From Streptomyces hirsutus (GTDB lineage Bacteria > Actinomycetota > Actinomycetes > Streptomycetales > Streptomycetaceae), in assembly GCF_001418415.1 (NCBI RefSeq), contig NZ_LIQT01000041.1, forward strand, positions 1-37,685: DNA of 37,685 nt, read 5' to 3'. A program made the translations under genes and the position numbers. Of this stretch, positions 32,859 through 37,685 are shown piece after piece. Position 1 is the first letter of the stretch. Each line of letters opens with the position of its first letter. The notes under the pieces were generated by a model. The model was not told the DNA's origin, made no database searches, and worked only from the letters and a program-made list of their open reading frames with translations.

Positions 32859-33246
32859 GTCCGTACTCCTACGAAGGCCGGCGCACAGGCGTGGTCCGGT
32901 AGCCGCGCATTCGCTCCGGCCGGCCTTGCTGTCCAGTACCGAGTGACCGGGCTGCCGCACAACAAACGGTCCCGAACACGCTGATCAGCGCGCCCGCCAA
33001 TCCCCGACCGAGCGGCCTGCGGTGCGGGTGTCACGTCCTTGCCCCCCCGGTGGGGCCCGCCGCGTCATAACCGCTCATTCGGCACGGCGGCGCAGGGCGG
33101 CCCCGGGGGCGTCTGCACCTTGTCTTGACACGCCGTCGTCACAGGCGTTGCCTTGAATAAGAGGCGATGCTACTCCGGTGTCCATTGGCTCGACCAGAAC
33201 CGCGCCACGGCCTGAGGCCGGAAGCGCGGCGGGGCGGAGACGACTC
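32859..33246. other. Divergent promoter region between fdh and the formamide genes
   Basis: About 390 bp without a gene. It contains a TTGACA at 33125-33130 and an AT-richer TTGAATAAGAGG at 33153-33164, but their spacing is not that of a standard promoter. The shared control of both directions is plausible but I found no clear dyad. Confidence 0.4.
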
Positions 33247-33525
33247 ATGGCGACGTATGAGTATTCCTGCAACCGCTGCGGATCGTTCGACGTCAAGCTG
33301 CCGATCGGCACAGCGCCGACCGCGCACGTTTGCCCGCAGTGCTCGCATACGGCTCGACGTGTGTACTCGTCCCCCGCGACCGCGTTCACCCCGCCTGCCG
33401 TCGCGGGCCTGCGCGAGCAGGAGGAAAAGTCTCGGGAAAATCCCGCGGTGGTCACGCGGGTACCTCCCGAGCGGGCTGCATCGAGGCCGGCCCATCCGGC
33501 CCTCGCCCGGCTCCCCCGGCCCTGA
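33247..33525 (+). CDS. fmdB: FmdB-family zinc-ribbon protein
   Basis: The protein has 92 residues and starts at ATG 33247 behind GGCGGAG. The N-terminal MATYEYSCNRCGSFDVKLPI and then HVCPQCSHTARRVYSSPA form the CxxC...CxxC zinc ribbon of the FmdB family (putative regulator of formamidase genes). The C-terminal part is Pro/Arg/Glu-rich and unstructured. The gene lies directly ahead of the AmiS-like channel and formamidase genes, the classical context. It is co-oriented with them. Confidence 0.88.
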   Translation: MATYEYSCNRCGSFDVKLPIGTAPTAHVCPQCSHTARRVYSSPATAFTPPAVAGLREQEEKSRENPAVVTRVPPERAASRPAHPALARLPRP

Positions 33526-33700
33526 GGGGAAGTCGCGGACCGGCGGAATCAGTGCAACGTCCCCTCGGAGAAGAGGGCGTGGGGCGGTCTCGATCCCTGC
33601 CGCCTCGCCAGAGGCACGGGTTGCGCACAACAGCATCTCGGTCGCATGACCGCCCGGCGGGCCCATCGCTCGCGGAGCGAAATCTCGGGAGGTGTCCCCC

Positions 33701-34354
33701 TTGGCCAACGTCGGACTTCTCTTCGTAGGCGCGGTGCTCTTCCTGAACGGGTTGATGCTGCTGGGAAAGGTCGACAGCCGAGCAGCCGCCGTATTCAACC
33801 TGTTCGTGGGCGGACTTCAGGTCCTCACACCCACATATCTCATCATCGCCGCGAATCAGGACCCCCGCCAAATCGTGCTCGCATCGGGCATCTTCCTCTT
33901 CGGTTTCACCTACCTGTATGTAGGAATCGGACTACTCATGGGGCTCGACACGACAGGCGTGGGATATTACTCACTGTTCGTGTCCATCGTGGCGCTGGGT
34001 TATTCCTTCGTCAACTTCCGGCTGTTCGGCGATCAGCCGTTCGGAGTGATATGGCTCTACTGGGCGTTCCTCTGGTTCCTTTTCTTCCTGCTCCTGGGAC
34101 TGAAAATGGAGACCTTGACGTCCTATGTCGGCTGGGTGACAGCGATCGAAGGCTGGGTGACCGGCGTCATACCGGCATTCCTGCTGCTGTCCGGTTACTG
34201 GGTCGCCGAGAACTTCTTTGAAACGGCGATCGCGCTGGGCGCGTTCGGCGTCCTGACCTTCGCCACGCTGTGGATCGCACTTCGCCGGAAACGGCCCGGC
34301 AGGCCCGCGGAGGAGTACAGCGCCCCGGGCTATCCGGCCGGCAGCCCCGGCTAG
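33701..34354 (+). CDS. AmiS/UreI-family amide channel
   Basis: The protein has 217 residues. I place the start at TTG 33701, eight bases after GGGAGG, because it gives MANVGLLFVGAVLFLNGLML, the usual N-terminus of the family; GTG 33692 overlaps the ribosome site itself. Six hydrophobic helices follow (LFVGGLQVLTPTYLIIA, FGFTYLYVGIGLLMGL, YYSLFVSIVALGYSF, IWLYWAFLWFLFFLLLGL, FLLLSGYWV, GAFGVLTFATLWIAL). The family forms channels for urea and short amides. Next to formamidase, this one probably lets formamide in. The short C-terminal tail is hydrophilic. Confidence 0.92.
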   Translation: MANVGLLFVGAVLFLNGLMLLGKVDSRAAAVFNLFVGGLQVLTPTYLIIAANQDPRQIVLASGIFLFGFTYLYVGIGLLMGLDTTGVGYYSLFVSIVALGYSFVNFRLFGDQPFGVIWLYWAFLWFLFFLLLGLKMETLTSYVGWVTAIEGWVTGVIPAFLLLSGYWVAENFFETAIALGAFGVLTFATLWIALRRKRPGRPAEEYSAPGYPAGSPG

Positions 34355-34513
34355 CGACCTGCCGATGCTCGCCGCCGACTCCTCGATGGGAGCGCCGGGA
34401 GGTGGTTGAAACGCGAGAAACGAAGACGGCAGAAGCGGCGTGAGGGGCGGTCAGAGCACTCCGAGCCACACGCCGCACCCGCTCACCCGTACAGAACAGC
34501 TCACGGAGTTCAC

Positions 34514-35761
34514 ATGCCTGACGTAATCTTCAGCGTCGACCAATCCCGGTCGATGCACGACCAGGCCGTACCTGGACACAACAGGTGGCATCCGGATGTT
34601 CCGGTCGCCGCGATGGTCCGCCCGGGGGACGAGTTCCGCGTCGAATGCCGCGAATGGACCGACGCGCAGATCGGCAACAACGACTCCGCCAACGACGTCC
34701 GCGACGTCGACCTGATGCGCTGCCACATGCTCAGCGGGCCGATAGGCGTCGAAGGCGCGGAGCCGGGCGACCTGCTCGTCGTGGACATCCTGGATCTCGG
34801 ACCGGTACCGCAGCAGGTCGGAAACGCACCGGGTGAAGCCTGGGGATACACCGGCGTCTTCGCCAAGGCCAACGGTGGAGGCTTCTTGACGGACTACTTC
34901 CCCGATGCCTACAAGGCGATATGGGACTTCCATGGGCAGGTGGCGACCTCCAGGCACCTTCCCGGTGTCCGCTTCACCGGCATCACCCACCCGGGTCTCT
35001 TCGGCACCGCGCCGTCCGAGGAGCTGCTGCAGCGGTGGAACAGGCGTGAGCAGGCCCTGGTCGACACCGACCCCGACCGGATCCCGCCATTGGGACTCAC
35101 GCCCGACCCCGATCAGGCCCTTGTCGGCCAGGCGACCGGATCGGATGCCGAACGTATCGCCCAGGAAGGGGCCCGTACCGTTCCCGCACGGGAGAACGGC
35201 GGCAACCACGACATCAAGAACTTCACTCGTGGATCCCGCGTCTTCTACCCGGTCTATGTTGCGGACGCCAAGCTGTCAGGCGGTGATCTTCACTTCAGCC
35301 AGGGAGACGGTGAGATCACCTTCTGCGGTGCCATCGAAATGGGCGGCTACATCGACTTCCACGTCGATCTGATCAAGGGTGGCATGGAGAAGTACGGTGT
35401 CACCACCAACCCCATCTTCATGCCGGGCAACGTCGAGCCGCGGTACTCGGAGTTCATCTCCTTCATCGGGATCTCCGTGGACCACGACACCGACACCAAC
35501 TACTACCTGGACGCGACGGTCGCCTATCGCCGCGCCTGCCTCAACGCCGTCGAGTACCTGAAGAGGTTCGGTTACACCGGAGAGCAGGCCTACTTGCTCC
35601 TCGGTGCGGCCCCTATCGAGGGACGTATCAGCGGGATCGTCGACATCCCCAACGCCTGCTGCTCCCTCTACCTCCCGACCGGGATCTTCGACTTCGATGT
35701 CCATCCCTCTGCGGAGGGACCGAAGGCCGCAGACCGCGGTCAGTGCGCGGTGACCACCTGA
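34514..35761 (+). CDS. fmdA: Formamidase (FmdA/AmdA family)
   Basis: The protein has 415 residues and starts at ATG 34514 behind CGGAG. It hydrolyses formamide to formate and ammonia. Family landmarks: HNRWHPDVPVAAMVRPGDEF, NNDSANDVRDVDL, GPIGVEGAEPGDLLVVDILD, FTGITHPGLFGTAPS, ENGGNHDIKNFTRGSRVFYP, LHFSQGDGEITFCGAIEMGG and YLLLGAAPIEGRISGIVDIP, with an N-terminal beta domain and a long C-terminus typical of full-length formamidase. It is the last gene of the FmdB-AmiS-FmdA set. Acetamidase activity is the main alternative within the family, but the adjacent fdh argues for formamide. Confidence 0.94.
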   Translation: MPDVIFSVDQSRSMHDQAVPGHNRWHPDVPVAAMVRPGDEFRVECREWTDAQIGNNDSANDVRDVDLMRCHMLSGPIGVEGAEPGDLLVVDILDLGPVPQQVGNAPGEAWGYTGVFAKANGGGFLTDYFPDAYKAIWDFHGQVATSRHLPGVRFTGITHPGLFGTAPSEELLQRWNRREQALVDTDPDRIPPLGLTPDPDQALVGQATGSDAERIAQEGARTVPARENGGNHDIKNFTRGSRVFYPVYVADAKLSGGDLHFSQGDGEITFCGAIEMGGYIDFHVDLIKGGMEKYGVTTNPIFMPGNVEPRYSEFISFIGISVDHDTDTNYYLDATVAYRRACLNAVEYLKRFGYTGEQAYLLLGAAPIEGRISGIVDIPNACCSLYLPTGIFDFDVHPSAEGPKAADRGQCAVTT

Positions 35762-35953
35762 GGCCGACCGATCCCCTGACCGGGATCCGGCACCACCGGG
35801 CCCTGCCTCCGATCGGCACAAGCCGCCCGGAGGCCGGGCCCGGCCCGGCCCGGCAGTGGGACAGTCACACGATCGTCCGGACAAGCCTGGTCGCTTGGTC
35901 AGGTTCACTCACCGGTGGCATGTCCGTTTGATCGGGTGTGTTGTCAACCGGGT

Positions 35954-36235
35954 GTGACGGGTGGGGAGCCGGCCGCGGTCCGGTGTGATCCGGACGACTT
36001 CGCAGCGGAGATGTTCGAGCCGTTCGCGCGGGCGGATCAGCGCCGATGGGGAGCGGTGTACCTGCGGGGCTGCTACTGGAGAGGCGGCGCAAGTCGGTGG
36101 AACCGATGGCGCGCGGCTGGGTGAGGACAGCAACCGGCGGGCCCTGGCCCACTTCATCATCTCCAGCCCGTGGGACTCGGCACATGTGCGGGCGCGCCTG
36201 ACGTGGACGATGCAACAGATGATCAAGCCGGCCGT
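35954..36235 (+). pseudogene. IS701-family transposase N-terminal remnant
   Basis: From GTG 35954 the frame reads DDFAAEMFEPFARADQRRWG and AVYLRG, then shifts near 36070 (RRRKSVEPMA) and again near 36115 (LGEDSNRRALAHFIISSPWD and SAHVRARLTWTMQQMIKPAV). These are the first 90 or so residues of IS701-group Streptomyces transposases. The DDE catalytic core is absent because the sequence switches at about 36235 into a DUF190 gene fragment. Confidence 0.65.
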
Positions 36236-36480
36236 ACTGGTCGGGGCGTCGGTCTTCCGCGGAGTGGAGAGCGTCGGGGCATGCACGGTGATCCGTGTTT
36301 CCCGGCTGCTGTCGGGCAAGCAGGACTCCCACCGGCGATCGTCGTCGTCGACGAAGAGGAACGCATCCGGCGCTTCCTGCCCACGGTGAAAGACCTGGTC
36401 GCCGAAAGCCCGGCGATCGTCGAAGAGGTCGAGGCGGCCCGCGTCGGCCAGGCGCGCGGACGCCGTCCGAACCGGCGGCG
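36236..36480 (+). pseudogene. DUF190 gene fragment fused to the transposase remnant
   Basis: After the junction the frame reads [20 protein letters not shown] and RLLSG. One base shifted, near 36325, it continues PPAIVVVDEEERIRRFLPTV and ESPAIVEEVEAARV. This is the C-terminal two thirds of a DUF190 protein, similar but not identical to the intact DUF190 encoded at 36905-37252 on the other strand. A missing front and a frameshift mark it as dead. Confidence 0.7.
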
Positions 36481-36533
36481 CTACGGGAGCGGAGTCAGTC
36501 GCCCAGGCGGTATCCGGACGTGAGGGCCGGGGC

Positions 36534-36908
36534 CTATCCGAAGACCGCCTTGGCCACGGCCAAGCCGATGAACACCGCTCCGAGCCCCGCGATGACCGAG
36601 GCCGCCACGTTGGCGAACGCCAGGAACCTCGCGCCGGCCGCGGCCAGGCTCAGCGTTTCATAGGAGAACGTCGAGTACGTGGTCAGCGCCCCGCACAGCC
36701 CGGTCCCCAAGAACAACTGCATGTCCTTCGACGCGGCACCGGACAGCGCCGCCCCCGTCAGCGCGCCGAGAATCATCGAGCCGGTGACGTTGGCGGCGAA
36801 GGTGCCCCACGGGAAGACCGTGTCGTGACGCGCCTGGACCGCCCGGTCGGTCAGATACCGCAGCGGGGCCCCGATCGCGCCGCCGAGCAGCACCAGCAGC
36901 AACCTCAT
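36534..36908 (-). CDS. crcB: CrcB/Fluc fluoride channel subunit
   Basis: The protein has 124 residues. Four hydrophobic helices carry the CrcB/Fluc signatures: [17 protein letters not shown], the pore Asn in [20 protein letters not shown], and [17 protein letters not shown] with the Na+-site turn and Phe residues. Fluc channels export fluoride as dual-topology dimers; paired genes such as this and the upstream copy often form heterodimers. The start overlaps the DUF190 stop by four bases. Confidence 0.94.
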   Translation of the reverse strand: MRLLLVLLGGAIGAPLRYLTDRAVQARHDTVFPWGTFAANVTGSMILGALTGAALSGAASKDMQLFLGTGLCGALTTYSTFSYETLSLAAAGARFLAFANVAASVIAGLGAVFIGLAVAKAVFG

Positions 36909-37252
36909 CGGCTCACGCCCTCCCGCCCCACGTAGTGCACCACCTGGACCTCCTCCAGGGTCACCAGCCCCTCGATGGCCAACTCGTCCAGCTGCGGCAG
37001 GAAGGCACGGATCCGGTCCTCCTCGTCCACGATGACAACCGCGGTCGGCAGGTCGTCCGCCATCGACAGCAACCGGGTGGTGTGCACGATCGAGGACGCC
37101 CCGAATCCCTCCACCCCACGGAAGACCGACGCCCCCGCCAGCCCGGCCTTGTGAGCACGGTGCACGATCTCCGTGTACAGCGGCCTGTGATGCCAGGTGT
37201 CGGTGTCGTCCACGAAGACCGTCATGCGCAGTGCGCGACCCATGAGCTCCAT
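36905..37252 (-). CDS. DUF190 family protein
   Basis: The protein has 115 residues and starts at ATG 37252 behind GGAGGAGAC. It is a small soluble alpha/beta (PII-like) protein: [60 protein letters not shown] and [18 protein letters not shown]190 proteins commonly sit between or beside crcB genes and may regulate or sense the channel; biochemical function is unknown. It overlaps both neighbouring crcB genes, so all three are translationally coupled. A dead paralog lies inverted at 36236-36480. Confidence 0.92.
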   Translation of the reverse strand: MELMGRALRMTVFVDDTDTWHHRPLYTEIVHRAHKAGLAGASVFRGVEGFGASSIVHTTRLLSMADDLPTAVVIVDEEDRIRAFLPQLDELAIEGLVTLEEVQVVHYVGREGVSR

Positions 37253-37685
37253 CACTGTCTCCTCCCGACCAGGGCGCGGCGCGCGGCCGCCACGCCGATC
37301 GTCACCGCGGCCATCGCGGTCATGACGGTTCCCGCCAGGTAGGCCAGCGCAATACCGGCCCGCTCCTGGGCGACCAGACGTTCGATGTCGGCGCAGTACG
37401 TGGAGAAGGTGGTGAATCCGCCCAGCACCCCCGTGCCGAAGAACGGCCGCAACAGAGGGCGCGCCGACCACACCTCGGTGACCGCCACCAGAAACACCCC
37501 GATGATCAGACAGCCGACCGCATTGACCCCCAATGTCGTCCACGGGAACGCGCTGCTGTCCGTGGGCCACAGCTGCCCCGCCTCGTAGCGGGCGCCCGCC
37601 CCCACCGCCCCACCGACGGCGATCACGGAAAGCACCGCCCACTCCCGCCGCCGCGCTTCACCCCGCAACCGCGCCTCCTCGGCTG
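37252..37685 (-). CDS. crcB: CrcB/Fluc fluoride channel subunit, 5' end outside the window
   Basis: The visible part has about 144 residues and the frame is open to the right edge. A TTG at 37668 with GAGGAGG upstream could also be the start and gives 138 residues. Streptomyces CrcB proteins often have a hydrophilic N-terminal extension, so the true start may lie beyond the window. Signatures: [17 protein letters not shown], the pore Asn in [20 protein letters not shown], and [17 protein letters not shown]. It is the first gene seen of the CrcB-DUF190-CrcB operon. Any fluoride riboswitch would be outside the window. Confidence 0.92.
   Translation of the reverse strand, partial: AEEARLRGEARRREWAVLSVIAVGGAVGAGARYEAGQLWPTDSSAFPWTTLGVNAVGCLIIGVFLVAVTEVWSARPLLRPFFGTGVLGGFTTFSTYCADIERLVAQERAGIALAYLAGTVMTAMAAVTIGVAAARRALVGRRQ

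Noticed and set aside
31698-32984. Plus-strand open frame of about 428 codons
   Set aside because: Antisense to full-length formate dehydrogenase, with His/Val/Arg-rich translation and no motif.
33125-33164. TTGACA followed by an AT-rich TTGAATAAGAGG as a promoter for the formamide genes
   Set aside because: The distance between the elements does not fit a standard sigma-70-type promoter, so it is noted only as part of the divergent region.
35770-35787. GATCCC...GGGATC as the formamidase terminator
   Set aside because: A 6-bp stem is too weak to claim as a terminator in this GC-rich context.

Overview
The window is high-GC actinobacterial DNA and is almost certainly from a Streptomyces chromosome, probably an accessory or arm region. 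The evidence is extreme GC at third codon positions, GTG and TTG starts behind GGAGG sites, a WhiB-like protein, the type III polyketide synthase RppA, RsbW-like ATP-binding proteins, and many decayed transposases and gene fragments between intact genes. No rRNA, tRNA or CRISPR array was seen.

Layout. 1-2.1 kb: a regulator remnant and a secreted His/Asn/Gly-repeat protein. 2.1-5.8 kb: an orphan BtrH-type cysteine acyltransferase/protease-like protein, a convergent NarL-type two-component pair, and a histidine-phosphatase-fold protein without its catalytic histidines. 5.9-8.7 kb: a cysteine-synthase remnant, an operon of a small membrane protein, a DUF3105 protein and a DUF305 protein, then an IS/TetR chimeric remnant. 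8.8-14 kb: DUF5996, WhiB, a transposase remnant, a YcnI-like copper protein (DUF1775), a CopA/CopZ chimeric remnant, and a ferric-reductase-like membrane protein. 14.2-17.5 kb: a terminator, a cobalamin riboswitch and a BtuFCD/FecBCD-type ABC importer operon. 18.2-20.8 kb: a cytochrome P450 and rppA, convergent around a 15-bp hairpin. 21.1-22.4 kb: a dead IS5/IS427-type element next to a TetR remnant. 22.5-26.7 kb: an alpha/beta hydrolase with a possible upstream peptide, a YceI protein, an FUSC/aromatic-acid-exporter-like membrane protein and an RsbW-like ATP-binding protein. The last three share a direct-repeat motif near their starts. 27.1-31.6 kb: a VanW-family protein, a DUF305/CopD chimeric remnant, a lipoprotein and a Cys-rich unknown protein. 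31.7-35.8 kb: NAD-formate dehydrogenase divergent from an FmdB-AmiS-formamidase set. 35.9-37.7 kb: an IS701/DUF190 chimeric remnant, then a CrcB-DUF190-CrcB fluoride-export operon running off the right edge.

How the genes work together. The clearest functional unit is formamide use: AmiS-type channel, then formamidase (formate plus ammonia), then NAD-dependent formate dehydrogenase (CO2 plus NADH). The B12-riboswitch importer and the overlapping CrcB-DUF190-CrcB genes are self-contained units. RppA with the P450 predicts a tetrahydroxynaphthalene/flaviolin-type pigment. Several copper-linked families (DUF305, DUF1775, CopA, CopZ and CopD pieces) are scattered, partly as remnants.

The most unusual large-scale pattern is that at least four remnants are chimeras: the front of one gene is joined to the back of another, as if successive deletions had left scars between intact genes.
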